A DNA stretch of 64,000 nt from Neptuniibacter sp. 1_MG-2023 (GCF_030547185.1 NZ_JAUOQR010000013.1:30206-94205); one strand, 5' to 3'. Numbered from the stretch's first letter, positions 49,012 to 61,130 are shown. The notes: a model not told the origin generated them from the sequence alone. Translations and numbers: made by a program.

Positions 49012-50298
49012 ATGACCGAAGTGAAAGTAAAACAAAACACCCACTTAAAATGGATTCTACCTCTACTTATTATTGGGGCCGCCATTGCCGTGTTCGCTTT
49101 CCTGATGATGACCAAGCCTCAAGCACCCTCCCGCCCTACGACGGAAAAGATATGGAGCATAAGTACAGTGCCCGCAGCGTTTGGGCTCCATAAACCCGTA
49201 CTTACACTTTATGGCAAAGTAGAATCCCCACGTGTCAGTAAAATAACCGCAGCAGTCACTGCATTTGTCAAAGACGTTTATACCGATGAAGGACGTGCTA
49301 TTAACCCAAATGAACCTCTGGTCCAACTTGACGATAGTGATGCACAATTACTAGTACAACAGCGACAAGCTGATGTTGATAATACTATCGCTCAGATTGA
49401 GACTGAAAAGGTACGTCACAACGCCGATCTTAAATCTCTGAAAATAGAAAAGAACTTACAGCAACTACGCCTCAAAACCGTTCAACGGTATGAAAATCTA
49501 ATCAAACGCAAACTAACAAGCCAAGAACTACTGGATTCAGCCCGTCGTGATTATCAACAGCAAGCTTTATCTATTGCTCAACGGGAACAATCAATAGCGG
49601 ACCATCCAAATCGTTTACGTCAATTAGAATCCCAACTCATGCGTACAACGAGTCTTTTAGACGCAGCTAAACTAGACCTTTCGCGCACCAAAATCCACGC
49701 GCCTTTTAGTGGCCGAGTAGCCAGTTTAAGTGTATCCCCGGGGGATCGCGTTCGTGAAGGGGACCCTATTGTTGAGCTTTATAGCTTAGATCGCTTAGAG
49801 GTCCGTGCACAAATTCCTAACCGTATTCTTCCTTTATTGAGAAATAAAAACTCATTACAAGAGATTGCTGCCATCGGCACGATCGACAATCGCACCATTG
49901 AGCTAAATCTAGAACGTATTGCCGCGACAGTTAATAGTGGACGTGCAGGGGTTGACGTTTTTTTTAGTATAAAAAAACAGGATTATCAACCGGAGTTAGG
50001 TCGCTCTTTGGCTATTAATGTCACACTTCCTGCAACTACTGAAGTCATTCCCGTTCCCCCTACCGCGCTCTATGGTTTAAATAAGGTATATAAGGTCGTG
50101 GACGAGCGTTTAGTATCGGTTCAAGTCGAACGTATTGGGGATAGTACTGACACAGACAACAATCCCATGGTTCTAATTACCAGTCCTGACCTTCACCCAG
50201 GGGATTCTATAGTAACAACACAGCTACCCAATGCGATTACCGGTTTACGCGTTAAAGAGTTTGCCTCCCCTGAAACTGAGGGGCTAAAAGATGAGTAA
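49012..50298 (+). CDS. RND efflux periplasmic adaptor (HlyD/MFP family)
   Basis: 428 residues: N-terminal membrane helix (about 13-31), lipoyl/barrel-sandwich part, a long coiled-coil hairpin (about 115-210) and beta-barrel. The conserved block IHAPFSGRVASLSVSPGDRV is present. Links the inner-membrane pump to an outer-membrane channel that must be encoded elsewhere. Overlaps the pump gene by 8 bp. Confidence 0.92.
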   Translation: MTEVKVKQNTHLKWILPLLIIGAAIAVFAFLMMTKPQAPSRPTTEKIWSISTVPAAFGLHKPVLTLYGKVESPRVSKITAAVTAFVKDVYTDEGRAINPNEPLVQLDDSDAQLLVQQRQADVDNTIAQIETEKVRHNADLKSLKIEKNLQQLRLKTVQRYENLIKRKLTSQELLDSARRDYQQQALSIAQREQSIADHPNRLRQLESQLMRTTSLLDAAKLDLSRTKIHAPFSGRVASLSVSPGDRVREGDPIVELYSLDRLEVRAQIPNRILPLLRNKNSLQEIAAIGTIDNRTIELNLERIAATVNSGRAGVDVFFSIKKQDYQPELGRSLAINVTLPATTEVIPVPPTALYGLNKVYKVVDERLVSVQVERIGDSTDTDNNPMVLITSPDLHPGDSIVTTQLPNAITGLRVKEFASPETEGLKDE

Positions 50299-53200
50299 GT
50301 ATGAAGGTTCGCTGCAAAATATAACCGCCTCTTTCGCAACCCATAGAGTAGCTGCCAACTTATTTATGCTGCTAATGATATTGGCGGGCGCTTGGGGCAT
50401 AAAAAAGCTTAATACTCAGTTCTTTCCTACCTTTGAGCTAGATGTAATAACAGTACAAGTCATCTGGAGTGGTGCCGCTGCTGAGGATATTGCCAGCTCT
50501 ATTATTTTACCCATCGAAGAGGAACTTAAATCTCTTACTGGCATAGATACCCTCTATTCCACGGCTCAACAAAGCTCCGCATCTATTCGTATCGAGGTTG
50601 ATGAAGACACCGACGTTGATTTTCTGTTAGATGAAGTCAAACAGAAAATAGATAGTGTTCGTAATGAATTACCTAGTGATATTGAGGAGCCTTTAGTTCA
50701 GCGTGTTATTCGCTACGAGCAAATTGCTAGCTTAATTCTTAGCAGTAAAAAAGGCACATTAGAGGAGTTACGAACCTTTGCACACCGCTTTGAACAGGAG
50801 CTTTTAGCACTAGGTATTAACAAGATAGATTTTATCGGCCTACCTGACCAACAGATCAGCATCGAGTTTCCGGCAGCTCAATTACATGAGCTGGATATGA
50901 CCATGGGGCAAGTCGCTGAGAGCATAAAATTAAGAAGTTTAGATCTGCCGGCAGGCACCGCAGCGAAAGGCGATGGTTCACGGCAAATACGCAGTTTAAA
51001 TCAACAACGCGATGTAGAGGGTTTTCGACAGCTTCCCATTATTACTGATAAAGACGGACGTTTAATCCGTCTAGGCGATATTGCCGAGATCTCGTTAAAA
51101 GCCAAAGACAGTCAAGTACTACTGCAATATCAAGGCGAACCTGCAGCGATGTTACAGCTTCGCCGCACAGAAACCCAAGACACCCTTAAATCTGCAGAAA
51201 TCCTCAATAATTGGTTAGAAAAAACGCGCCCTACACTACCCGCTGATATACAAATGATCGCCTATGATGAACAGTGGCAACCGGTCAAACAACGTATCAA
51301 CCTTCTCTTAAAAAACGGTATTAGCGGTTTAATCTTAGTTATTTGCATCCTTTTCCTATTCCTCAATGCCCGTGTCGCCTTTTGGGTCACTATTGGTATT
51401 CCGGTTTCATTTATGGCTACCTTAGCGGTACTTTATGCCATTGGTGGGAGCATTAATATGATCAGCCTATTTGGGTTGATTATGGCGTTAGGTATTATCG
51501 TTGATGATGCTATTGTTGTAGGTGAGGACACCTTGACTCATGTCCAAATGGGAGAAAGTGGATTAAACGCCGCCATTGGTGGAGCACATCGCATGCTCGC
51601 CCCTGTAATGGCCTCATCATTGACCACTATAGCCGCCTTTTTACCTTTACTAATGATTGGTGGGACTATTGGGAACATCCTTATAGATATACCCACCGTA
51701 GTCATCTGCGTTATTTTAGCCTCATTAGTTGAATGCTTTCTCATTCTACCTGGCCATCTTCACCACAGTATTAAGAACATAAAAGATTTACATCCATCCA
51801 AACTACGCGTTCGACTAGACAACGGTTTTAACAAATTTAAAGATGGACCTTTTAGGAGACTCGTTACTAAAGCGGTAGAGTTCCGCTGGACAACCATAGC
51901 AACCGCACTAGGAATGTTTATTTTAGCCATAGCACTGATTCTTGGTGGTAAGGTCAAATTCACTTTTTTCCCTGCGGTTGAACGCGACACAATGACAGCC
52001 AACGTGCAGTTCAGCGCAGGAACAGACTCAGCAACGGTAGATAAATTTGTCCGCCATTTGGATATCACCTTGCAAGAAACAGACAAAGAACTTGGTGGTG
52101 ACAATATCAAAGTTGCTTTTCAGCGCTTACGTAGCGCCTCATTCTCGCGCACGTCACAATCAGGTAATAGTGGCGACGAATTTGGCTCATTATTAGTCGA
52201 ATTACAGCCCGGCGACGATCGAACAATCAGTACCACTGAGTTTAACCGTGAATGGCGAAAGCGGATTATAGTCCCCGCTGGTATTGAAAAGTTCACCATT
52301 GATGTCGCGACCAGTGGGCCTCCAGGAAAGCCGATCGAGGTCAAACTCGCAGGCAATGATATCCACGATATAAAGCAAGCCTCTTTGGATCTTCAGTCAC
52401 TGTTAAAAAGCTATGTAGGTTTAAGTAATATTGACGATGACCTTCCTTATGGCAAATCACAACTAATCTACGAACTAACCCCCGCCGGTAAAACCGCAGG
52501 GTTGACCTTAGATGCGGTAGGCCGCCAACTACGTGCAGCATTTGATGGTTTAGAAGTGCAAAACTTCTATCAAGGCCAAGACGAAATAGAAGTACGCATT
52601 CAGCTACCAGAAGAGGAAAGAGATCGCCTTAGTATTATTGAACAACTCCCCGTTGTACTACCGGATGGAGGCACGACACCACTGAGTAATGTTGTAAGCT
52701 TCCGAGCCAAACAAGGCTTAGATACCTTAACCCGTGTCGATGGCCAACTATCCATTAAAGTAACAGCGGATTTAGATGAAGCCATTGCTAATGCGGATGA
52801 GATCATCACCGATCTAAAATCCAACAAACTTGATCAGATACTTGCTCAGTACGGTGTTTCTGCAAGCTTCGAAGGTAAAAACAAAAGCCAGCGAGAAACC
52901 TTAGATGATATGAAACTAGGTTTAATGCTAGCTTTAACATTAATTTTCATAATCTTAGCTTGGGTGTTCTCCTCATACAGTTGGCCTATTTCTGTAATGC
53001 TTGCTATCCCTCTAGGCCTGACTGGCGCTATTCTTGGTCATGCTTTTATGGGGATGAGTATGACAATCCTGTCCCTATTTGGCTTTTTTGGTCTCTCCGG
53101 TATTGTGATCAACGACTCCATCGTATTAGTCACTTTTTATCAGGGCTTGCGCAAAAAAGGGGTCGCCATCAAAGAGGCGTTGGTTGAAGCAGCTTGTCAA

Positions 53201-53455
53201 CGTTTACGGGCCGTACTATTAACATCACTCACCACTATAGCTGGACTCACTCCCATCTTATTTGAAACCTCGCTACAAGCGCAGTTTCTAATTCCTATGG
53301 CGGTGTCCATTGTCTTCGGCTTAGCTTACGGTACTGCGCTGATCCTGTTATTTGTCCCTGCAACCCTAACCATTATTGAATCAACACGTGGCAGATTAAA
53401 TATGAAAGATCACAACACACAGGTCACAGCAGATAAGCCAGAGCTAGGAGGATAA
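50291..53455 (+). CDS. RND efflux pump, inner-membrane subunit
   Basis: 1054 residues with twelve membrane helices and two large periplasmic loops, the AcrB/HAE fold. The proton-relay segment GLIMALGIIVDDAIVVGED in helix 4 carries the pair of adjacent Asp residues. The protein resembles the AcrB-family subgroup found with single adaptor genes and no channel gene. Exported compound unknown. Confidence 0.94.
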   Translation: MSKYEGSLQNITASFATHRVAANLFMLLMILAGAWGIKKLNTQFFPTFELDVITVQVIWSGAAAEDIASSIILPIEEELKSLTGIDTLYSTAQQSSASIRIEVDEDTDVDFLLDEVKQKIDSVRNELPSDIEEPLVQRVIRYEQIASLILSSKKGTLEELRTFAHRFEQELLALGINKIDFIGLPDQQISIEFPAAQLHELDMTMGQVAESIKLRSLDLPAGTAAKGDGSRQIRSLNQQRDVEGFRQLPIITDKDGRLIRLGDIAEISLKAKDSQVLLQYQGEPAAMLQLRRTETQDTLKSAEILNNWLEKTRPTLPADIQMIAYDEQWQPVKQRINLLLKNGISGLILVICILFLFLNARVAFWVTIGIPVSFMATLAVLYAIGGSINMISLFGLIMALGIIVDDAIVVGEDTLTHVQMGESGLNAAIGGAHRMLAPVMASSLTTIAAFLPLLMIGGTIGNILIDIPTVVICVILASLVECFLILPGHLHHSIKNIKDLHPSKLRVRLDNGFNKFKDGPFRRLVTKAVEFRWTTIATALGMFILAIALILGGKVKFTFFPAVERDTMTANVQFSAGTDSATVDKFVRHLDITLQETDKELGGDNIKVAFQRLRSASFSRTSQSGNSGDEFGSLLVELQPGDDRTISTTEFNREWRKRIIVPAGIEKFTIDVATSGPPGKPIEVKLAGNDIHDIKQASLDLQSLLKSYVGLSNIDDDLPYGKSQLIYELTPAGKTAGLTLDAVGRQLRAAFDGLEVQNFYQGQDEIEVRIQLPEEERDRLSIIEQLPVVLPDGGTTPLSNVVSFRAKQGLDTLTRVDGQLSIKVTADLDEAIANADEIITDLKSNKLDQILAQYGVSASFEGKNKSQRETLDDMKLGLMLALTLIFIILAWVFSSYSWPISVMLAIPLGLTGAILGHAFMGMSMTILSLFGFFGLSGIVINDSIVLVTFYQGLRKKGVAIKEALVEAACQRLRAVLLTSLTTIAGLTPILFETSLQAQFLIPMAVSIVFGLAYGTALILLFVPATLTIIESTRGRLNMKDHNTQVTADKPELGG

Positions 53456-53472
53456 ATCTGGTTATATATCCA

Positions 53473-53820
53473 TTAAGTTAACTGTTCAGAAATATACTGT
53501 TGAAGTAACGCTAAGGCTCTATCATCGATACTCAACAAGGACAATCCCAACTGTATACAGCCTTGGGATTGTCGACGCTGATAAACCACTCGACAATGAC
53601 AGTGTAAAGGGTACTGATTCAGGCCAAAATGCAGGGATAACTCCAAAGGAGCACCATCAACCAGTGGCCGCAGTAACTCTACCTCCTTACCGCCTTCAAC
53701 TAACATCCCTCCCAAACTAAGATTTATCAACCTAACGTCAATACTAGATCCAGCAAACATCTGCACTTCAGCTGGCAGATCCGTATCTATTCGAGGATAA
53801 GTTCGTCTATCCACATACAT
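53473..53820 (-). CDS. PilZ domain protein, cyclic di-GMP receptor
   Basis: 115 residues. The ligand-binding motifs are visible: RTYPR (RxxxR, residues 6-10) and NLSLGG (D/NxSxxG) about 22 residues later. Small single-domain PilZ proteins act as cyclic di-GMP receptors that change a partner protein. Fits with the several cyclases of the window. Convergent with the RND operon, 17 bp apart. Confidence 0.92.
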   Translation of the reverse strand: MYVDRRTYPRIDTDLPAEVQMFAGSSIDVRLINLSLGGMLVEGGKEVELLRPLVDGAPLELSLHFGLNQYPLHCHCRVVYQRRQSQGCIQLGLSLLSIDDRALALLQQYISEQLT

Positions 53821-54163
53821 AACAATGCCTTTATAAAAGTCGAAAAAATATACTGACCTAAGTTACACATAAAACATCACCATTCAGTAACAAAAACCAA
53901 CCTATATTTATCTTCATATTGCAGCATAGTGTTTTTTATAAGTTAGGCAAAAGATCTTATAAATCAAAGTTAAAATCAGTGCTCCCTATAAAGGGCAGAG
54001 AACATAGAAACCTTTTCAAAAAATAGCGCTCAATACGCGGCATTTAGTTAAACTAATATAACGTCGTCTATTCGCAGATTCGGGATAGTTAAGGTATAAT
54101 TTCGCCCCTATTTTCTGTATTTCCATTTTCATCTATCGCCCACATAGGAACTCAAGGATCAGT
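53821..54163. other. Intergenic region before dapC
   Basis: 343 bp without gene. A TATAAT hexamer (54095-54100) with a weak TTCGCA -35 element (54071-54076) is a possible promoter of the dap genes. Otherwise A+T-rich with nothing notable. Confidence 0.4.
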
Positions 54164-55360
54164 ATGAATCGCGACCTTAGCCTGCTACAGCCTTATCCTT
54201 TCGAAAAACTCACTGCACTAAAGGCAGAAGTGACTCCACCGGCTGATTTAGATCATATTGCGTTGTCTATTGGTGAGCCTAAACACCCTTCACCACCGTT
54301 TGTGCAAGAGTGTTTAATTAATAATATGGAAAAACTAGCAAACTACCCAACCACCAAAGGTTTGCCTGAACTGCGCCAAGCCATTGCCGATTGGTGCACC
54401 CGTCGTTTCAAGCTTACGGAAGGTAGTCTGAACGCAGAAGACAATGTCTTACCCGTAAATGGAACCCGTGAAGCGATTTTTGCATTTACTCAATGCGCTG
54501 TAGATCGTTCACCTGAAGCATTAGTTTTATCACCTAATCCCTTCTACCAAATCTATGAAGGTTCAGCATACCTCGCGGGTGCGAAGCCTTATTATCTGAA
54601 TTGCCTAGAAGAAAATGGCTTTATTCCAGATTACGATGCAATACCTGACGACGTATGGCAGCGCTGCCAATTACTATTTATCTGCTCCCCAAGTAACCCA
54701 ACGGGTGCAGTCACCGACTTAGAAACCCTGAAAAAGCTGATCAAACTTTCAGACCAGTATGACTTTATTATTGCCTCTGATGAGTGCTATTCAGAGATAT
54801 ATCTAAATGAAGAGCAAGCACCTGTAGGGCTTCTTCAGGCGTGCGCCGAGCTAGGTCGTGACGATTACAAAAATTGTGTAGTTATGCACAGCCTATCTAA
54901 ACGCTCAAACTTACCAGGATTGAGATCTGGCTTTATTGCTGGAGATACAGCATTAATAACCCCTTTCCTCTCCTATCGTACTTATCATGGTTCATCTATG
55001 CCGATTCAGCATCAACTGGCATCTATAGAAGCATGGTCCGATGAAGATCACGTTTTAGATAACCGAGATCAGTATCGACACAAATTCGACGCCGTTATAA
55101 AAATCTTAGAACCAGTAATGGATGTAAAAAAACCAGAAGCCAGCTTCTACTTATGGGCAAAAACACCGATTGCCGATGATAAATTTGCACAAGGCCTATT
55201 TGCATCACAAAACGTTACTGTACTACCTGGCAGCTATCTATCTAGAACAACTGACAACATAGTACCCGGCGCAGGCTATGTACGTATGGCCTTAGTTGCA
55301 ACAATGGATGAATGCGTCGAAGCAGCACAACGTATTCGTAGCTATATTGAAGCACTATAA
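54164..55360 (+). CDS. dapC: Succinyldiaminopimelate aminotransferase
   Basis: PLP aminotransferase of the lysine/diaminopimelate pathway, 398 residues. Fold type I features: [26 protein letters not shown], the Asp of [10 protein letters not shown], and the PLP-lysine in [15 protein letters not shown]. Ribosome site AAGGAT. Its position next to dapD and dapE supports DapC and not another transaminase. Confidence 0.93.
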   Translation: MNRDLSLLQPYPFEKLTALKAEVTPPADLDHIALSIGEPKHPSPPFVQECLINNMEKLANYPTTKGLPELRQAIADWCTRRFKLTEGSLNAEDNVLPVNGTREAIFAFTQCAVDRSPEALVLSPNPFYQIYEGSAYLAGAKPYYLNCLEENGFIPDYDAIPDDVWQRCQLLFICSPSNPTGAVTDLETLKKLIKLSDQYDFIIASDECYSEIYLNEEQAPVGLLQACAELGRDDYKNCVVMHSLSKRSNLPGLRSGFIAGDTALITPFLSYRTYHGSSMPIQHQLASIEAWSDEDHVLDNRDQYRHKFDAVIKILEPVMDVKKPEASFYLWAKTPIADDKFAQGLFASQNVTVLPGSYLSRTTDNIVPGAGYVRMALVATMDECVEAAQRIRSYIEAL

Positions 55361-55374
55361 AAGGTAGGCAATTG

Positions 55375-55722
55375 ATGATTACGATGTACGGCATACCTAA
55401 CTGCGACACGATCAAAAAAGCGCGTAAATGGCTAGAAGCCAACCAGATAGAGTACCGCTTCCATGATTACCGAAAAGATGGTTTAGACGAAACCCAATTA
55501 AAAAACTGGGTATCAGAATTAGGTTGGGAAACTTTACTTAATAAGCGTGGCACTACATGGCGCCAACAACCTGAAGAGATAAAAAACACGATTAATGAAG
55601 CATCAGCTATTAGCTTGATGCTTGAATACCCTGCCATGATAAAACGACCGTTAATTGATACAGGAAGCGTTCGCTTGGTAGGTTTTAAAGATACAGAATA
55701 TTCCGCTCTGTTTGACATATAA
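55375..55722 (+). CDS. ArsC/Spx-family protein (YffB-like)
   Basis: 115 residues, thioredoxin-like fold. The Cys in [17 protein letters not shown] at the start of the first helix is that of ArsC-like reductases; GTTWRQ and KRPLIDTG are also typical. Frequently inserted in the dapC-dapD gene order of pseudomonads and relatives, function unclear. Frame opens at a TTG at 55372, but the ATG at 55375 is preferred. Confidence 0.88.
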   Translation: MITMYGIPNCDTIKKARKWLEANQIEYRFHDYRKDGLDETQLKNWVSELGWETLLNKRGTTWRQQPEEIKNTINEASAISLMLEYPAMIKRPLIDTGSVRLVGFKDTEYSALFDI

Positions 55723-55768
55723 GTCACAGAAATAACGAATTTAAAAATTTTAAGAATCGGAGATCAAC

Positions 55769-56800
55769 ATGGCTAATTTTGCATTCGGCTTAGGTGTAGG
55801 AACAAAATCCTCAGCGGGCGAACTACTAGAAGTTTATTACAACGCACCCCTACTTAACGCTGATGATGCCATCGTAAATGCAGTTGCAGAAAAAATAGGC
55901 TATCAAGGTGGTAATGCTGCAATTGAAATTAAAGAATCTCAACTTAAAGATCTTGAAGCAGCCTTTTTATCAGTGAATGCAGAAGCACAAGCGGAAGTTG
56001 TCGAGATTTTAGAAGGTACAAGCCAAGCATTGGTTTTATGTATTCTGGAAACCGATGAAGCACCTTCTTCAACCGCTGAAGCTTACTTAAAACTAACCCT
56101 ACTTTCACACCGTCTAGTGCAACCACACGCTATTAATTTAACCGGTATTTTCGGTCTACTACCGAACGTTGCATGGACAAACGAAGGCGCGATCTCTTTA
56201 GATGACCTACCAAAGCGTCAACTTGCAGCCCGCGCCCAAGGTCGTATTTTAAGTGTTACCTCTGTAGATAAATTCCCTAAAATGACAGATTACGTTGTAC
56301 CAACAGGTATTCGTATTGGCGATGCTATCCGTGTTCGTTTAGGCGCTCACGTAGGTGAAGGCACAACGGTCATGCATGAAGGTTTCGTGAACTTCAATGC
56401 AGGCACACTAGGCGTCAGCATGATTGAAGGCCGTATCTCTGCAGGTGTTGTAGTAGGCAACGGTTCCGATCTTGGCGGCGGCTGTTCTACTATGGGTACA
56501 CTTTCTGGCGGTAACAATGTTGTGATCTCTGTGGGTGAAAACTGCCTACTAGGCGCAAATGCTGGCCTAGGCTTACCTATGGGCGATCGCTGCACCTTAG
56601 AAGCGGGCCTTTATGTCACAGCAGGCTCTAAAGTCACTATCCTTGATGACCAAAATAACGAAGTCAGCACAGTGAAAGCTGCTGAACTAGCAGGTAAGCC
56701 TGATCTATTGTTCCGTCGTAACTCTCAAAATGGCCGCATTGAAGTTAAAACCAACAAATCTGCCATCGAGTTGAACGAAGAGCTGCATAAGCACAACTAA
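55769..56800 (+). CDS. dapD: Tetrahydrodipicolinate N-succinyltransferase
   Basis: 343 residues, the long Pseudomonas-type DapD that makes N-succinyl-2-amino-6-oxopimelate. The hexapeptide-repeat (left-handed beta-helix) part is seen at about 190-285 (e.g. GAHVGEGTTVMHEGFVNFNAG). GGAGATC precedes the ATG. Between the ArsC-like gene and dapE. Confidence 0.96.
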   Translation: MANFAFGLGVGTKSSAGELLEVYYNAPLLNADDAIVNAVAEKIGYQGGNAAIEIKESQLKDLEAAFLSVNAEAQAEVVEILEGTSQALVLCILETDEAPSSTAEAYLKLTLLSHRLVQPHAINLTGIFGLLPNVAWTNEGAISLDDLPKRQLAARAQGRILSVTSVDKFPKMTDYVVPTGIRIGDAIRVRLGAHVGEGTTVMHEGFVNFNAGTLGVSMIEGRISAGVVVGNGSDLGGGCSTMGTLSGGNNVVISVGENCLLGANAGLGLPMGDRCTLEAGLYVTAGSKVTILDDQNNEVSTVKAAELAGKPDLLFRRNSQNGRIEVKTNKSAIELNEELHKHN

Positions 56801-56875
56801 TAAACCCGGTCATTCAATCACTGATTGTATAAACAATCTAAACTGATAGATGACAGTGGTTAAGCGGTAATATTT

Positions 56876-56900
56876 AGAAGTGCGCCATAGGCGCACTTCT
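56876..56900 (+). terminator. Hairpin between dapD and dapE
   Basis: Perfect 11-bp stem AGAAGTGCGCC / GGCGCACTTCT with a 3-nt loop. The tail TATTACTAG is not a typical T-run, so it may attenuate and not fully separate dapE from dapD. Confidence 0.55.
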
Positions 56901-56922
56901 TATTACTAGCACTAAATTTTAA

Positions 56923-58089
<1,167 letters not shown>

Positions 58090-58102
58090 AGGTCCCGTTC
58101 AG

Positions 58103-58933
58103 ATGCCACTCACTTGCCCTGTTTGCAAATCACTGCTCATTTTGCAGGATAAAAGCCTTCGCTGTGAAAACAACCACAGCTTTGACGCAGCTAAACAGGG
58201 CTACTGGAATCTCCTTTTAGCCCATAAAAAACGCTCAAAAGATCCAGGAGACAATCCTGAGATGGTACAAGCGCGTAGAACATTTCTTGAACTAGGGTTC
58301 TATGAGTCCTTATCCAATGAGATAAACAAGCTTGCCTTAGAAGCGCTAGATAGTGTCGATCATCCTCAGATTCTTGATATGGGCTGCGGCGAAGGTTACT
58401 ACACAACACGACTACAAGATGCACTACTTCAAGCACATAAAGCCCCATCAATAACAGCACTCGATATTTCAAAGCATGCAGTGAAAGCCGCAAGTGGAAA
58501 AAGCAAAGCCATAACTTGGCTTGTAGCATCCGGCGCAGATATTCCTTTGCCTGCAGAGAGTTTAGATCTACAACTTGTGCTTTTTAGCCGTTTAATGCCT
58601 GAAGCATTTGCTAAACCAATGAAGCCCGGAAGTACCTTAATACTTGCTTGGCCAGGGGAACAGCACTTAATAGAGCTACGTCAGCTGATCTACCAAGAGA
58701 TCAAAACGAGCCATTTTGATCCCATCAGTACATTGAGTGGACAGTTCGATCTCAGCCACAAGCAACAAGTTACTTACCCTTTTCAATTAGAGTCCAACAA
58801 AGAAATTACAGCCCTATTAGCCATGACCCCTCATAGTCAACGCTTGCCCCCAGAAGCTAAAGATAAAATCTGTCAGCTAAACACTCTGCCGCTTACCTTA
58901 GATGTTAATCTAGGGGTCTTCACACGGCGATGA
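58103..58933 (+). CDS. rlmA: 23S rRNA (guanine-745-N1)-methyltransferase
   Basis: 276 residues. The N-terminal zinc finger (CPVC...C...H, LTCPVCKSLLILQDKSLRCENNH) and the AdoMet loop ILDMGCGEGYYTTRL fit RlmA. 14 bp after dapE. Its TGA overlaps the next ATG (ATGA). Modifies helix 35 of 23S rRNA. Confidence 0.92.
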   Translation: MPLTCPVCKSLLILQDKSLRCENNHSFDAAKQGYWNLLLAHKKRSKDPGDNPEMVQARRTFLELGFYESLSNEINKLALEALDSVDHPQILDMGCGEGYYTTRLQDALLQAHKAPSITALDISKHAVKAASGKSKAITWLVASGADIPLPAESLDLQLVLFSRLMPEAFAKPMKPGSTLILAWPGEQHLIELRQLIYQEIKTSHFDPISTLSGQFDLSHKQQVTYPFQLESNKEITALLAMTPHSQRLPPEAKDKICQLNTLPLTLDVNLGVFTRR

Positions 58934-59202
58934 AAAAAAAGCTTAAACATTGGCTCTATAAACGGGCTGATAACCCTAAACAAAATCTAATCCTGCTGGG
59001 CATTGGTTTTGTTGTGTTCTTTTTAGGCATGTTAATTCTAGGAGCGGCAGAATTCGTATTAAAAAGCTCCATATCGCAGGAGATTCTTGCACTCATTGGC
59101 TTGATCATCCTATCGGCTGGCATCATACTGGCAGCGATTGGCTACATAAGCCTTAGCGTTTTACGCATTATCCGTTTTATAAGCGATGACAAACATGACT
59201 AG
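58930..59202 (+). CDS. Small membrane protein, two helices
   Basis: 90 residues: basic N-terminus (MKKKLKHWLYKRADNPKQN), then two membrane helices (LLGIGFVVFFLGMLILGAA and ILALIGLIILSAGIILAAIG) and a short C-terminal tail. ATGA overlap with rlmA indicates coupled translation. Function unknown. Confidence 0.75.
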   Translation: MKKKLKHWLYKRADNPKQNLILLGIGFVVFFLGMLILGAAEFVLKSSISQEILALIGLIILSAGIILAAIGYISLSVLRIIRFISDDKHD

Positions 59203-59578
59203 TACACGACACCCTGATATCGAAATCTATATTAAAAACTGTTCGTTCGAAACGATTCAGGAATGGCTAGCATCACAAGCAGAAAAGATAGATTATATTT
59301 CATCCAAAGGAACAACTCACCAGCTCAACTTGCGCTTCTCCGGTAATGATGTAGAGACAATGATTCATGAGCGCGCTGCAGGAAAAGCATGGACAAGCCT
59401 CTGGTTAAAGTCTGACAAAAGCCCTTGGGCAACAGATCTTGAATGCGCTCACGCAACGGCCACCGCACTAAACACACAAGTTCGATGCATCGTTTCAAGC
59501 TGGGAAGATGGTGATGATCCTGATGAATATTGGAAGATTGAAAACGGCGTAGAAGAAAAGATTCAGTGGCAAACCTAA
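59186..59578 (+). CDS. Small hypothetical protein
   Basis: 127-130 residues, cytoplasmic, no recognised domain. Conserved-looking block MIHERAAGKAWTSLWLKSDKSPWATD, then acidic tail with DDPDEYW. Overlaps the previous gene by 17 bp (or 8 bp if the ATG at 59195 is used), so it is the last gene of the rlmA transcript. Confidence 0.75.
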   Translation: MTNMTSTRHPDIEIYIKNCSFETIQEWLASQAEKIDYISSKGTTHQLNLRFSGNDVETMIHERAAGKAWTSLWLKSDKSPWATDLECAHATATALNTQVRCIVSSWEDGDDPDEYWKIENGVEEKIQWQT

Positions 59579-59621
59579 GGCCGGTTTTGGCTGCAATTTC
59601 GCACAAAGATTAAGCATTATT

Positions 59622-61130
59622 TTATCGGTCTAACGGCGTCAAATCCGTATCATGCGAATAAGTTACAACCTGATTTCGGCCACGATTTTTCGCCTCATAC
59701 AGCGCATCATCTGCACGCTTCAGCAGCGTACTTAAAACATCATCTTGATCAGGATAAAAGTGCGCCTTACCTATACTAACAGTCACACCGAAAAACTCAC
59801 CATTATACTCAAAACGAAGCTCTGCGACCTTCCTACGTAAGCGTTCCGCCACAAGGTAAGCGGCATCCATACTCGTTTCAGGAAGCAAGATAGCAAACTC
59901 TTCACCGCCAATACGCCCTAAACTATCGACTTCTCGCAGTTCACCATTACAAGCGTTCACAATCTCCAGCAAAACGCTATCACCAAAAGCGTGGCCACAA
60001 CTATCGTTTACACGTTTAAAATAATCAACATCCAACATGATGATGGTTAACGGCAAATTGTAACGCCGGCTCATCGCACAAGCACTCTCAGCGATCTCCA
60101 TAAAGCAACGCCGATTATAAGCATTAGTTAACGAATCCCTGTTCGCAAGTTCCCTCAACTCCCCATTGCTTTTTTCCAGTGCGAGCAATGCCTCTGCCAA
60201 CTCACGAGTGCGCACCTGAACCTGATGACTGACTATATTATTTTGCCGCGCCAGAGCGCCAATAATTGAGAATAGCGACAGCACCAAAGCACTACCGCCT
60301 ATATGTACAACAAGACCTAATATATTATTTACTCCGCCCTTATACCCTTCTTCAACGTCCCAGTAAAACCCCCAATCGGCATTCCCTGTTCGCATCTGAT
60401 AATGAAAGGTTTCCACACTATTCGGCGCTTTTAAAGCACCTATCATTAAATGCTCAGCGAACGGAGTATCCATATTTTGAGAGCGATCATCCACAATTCT
60501 AAGCCTTAGCCCATTCGAAACATGGAGCACCTTTAAATCAGCAAAAAGATCACTTAAATTAATTAAAGAGAGCAAAACACCTGAGTCCCTATTGTTCTCA
60601 ATACTAAAAGCGAGGACAACAGATCGAGCCCCCTGATCGGTGATGAAGATAGGACTTAAAACAACCTGAGAAGGCTTAGCTAAAACCTGCTGTACGGCTG
60701 TCGCAATGGCAGGATAGGTCATCAGATTTATATCTTTAGAAAAAAGGCCATCAGTGTCTGTACTGTAACGTACAGCGACCTCCATAGATGGGGTGTCACT
60801 ATTAATAACGCTCACATAAGCCATCCCAGCCAAAGGCGTTATTGATTCAGCCTCGATCCCTTTCAACAAATCTATACCTTTAAAAAACTCCTCTTCAGTA
60901 ATAAGCTCTGACCCATAAAATAGTGTTGCCATCCCCCTTAGCTGTGAATAAAAAAGAGACATCCAACTTAGACTAGTATTAGTCGCTTGATAAGTTTCCA
61001 ATTTTGCCGCTTCAAGCCAATCTTGGGATGCGTGTTTATTTAAAGCGAATCCCCACCAGTTAACACCAATAAGAGAGATCAGACAAAAAATCACAAAGAT
61101 AGTTAACTTTAGAGTTCTCGGTTTTTTCAC
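59622..61130 (-). CDS. Membrane diguanylate cyclase (GGEEF)
   Basis: 502 residues: helix 1 (about 8-28), a large periplasmic sensor region (about 30-268; not assigned, CHASE-like length), helix 2 (about 271-294), coiled linker and GGDEF domain with GGEEF at 407-411. An inhibitory-site R-E-V-D lies exactly five residues before it. Start is GTG 61130 with AGGTG before it. Likely an active cyclase with feedback. Confidence 0.92.
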   Translation of the reverse strand: MKKPRTLKLTIFVIFCLISLIGVNWWGFALNKHASQDWLEAAKLETYQATNTSLSWMSLFYSQLRGMATLFYGSELITEEEFFKGIDLLKGIEAESITPLAGMAYVSVINSDTPSMEVAVRYSTDTDGLFSKDINLMTYPAIATAVQQVLAKPSQVVLSPIFITDQGARSVVLAFSIENNRDSGVLLSLINLSDLFADLKVLHVSNGLRLRIVDDRSQNMDTPFAEHLMIGALKAPNSVETFHYQMRTGNADWGFYWDVEEGYKGGVNNILGLVVHIGGSALVLSLFSIIGALARQNNIVSHQVQVRTRELAEALLALEKSNGELRELANRDSLTNAYNRRCFMEIAESACAMSRRYNLPLTIIMLDVDYFKRVNDSCGHAFGDSVLLEIVNACNGELREVDSLGRIGGEEFAILLPETSMDAAYLVAERLRRKVAELRFEYNGEFFGVTVSIGKAHFYPDQDDVLSTLLKRADDALYEAKNRGRNQVVTYSHDTDLTPLDR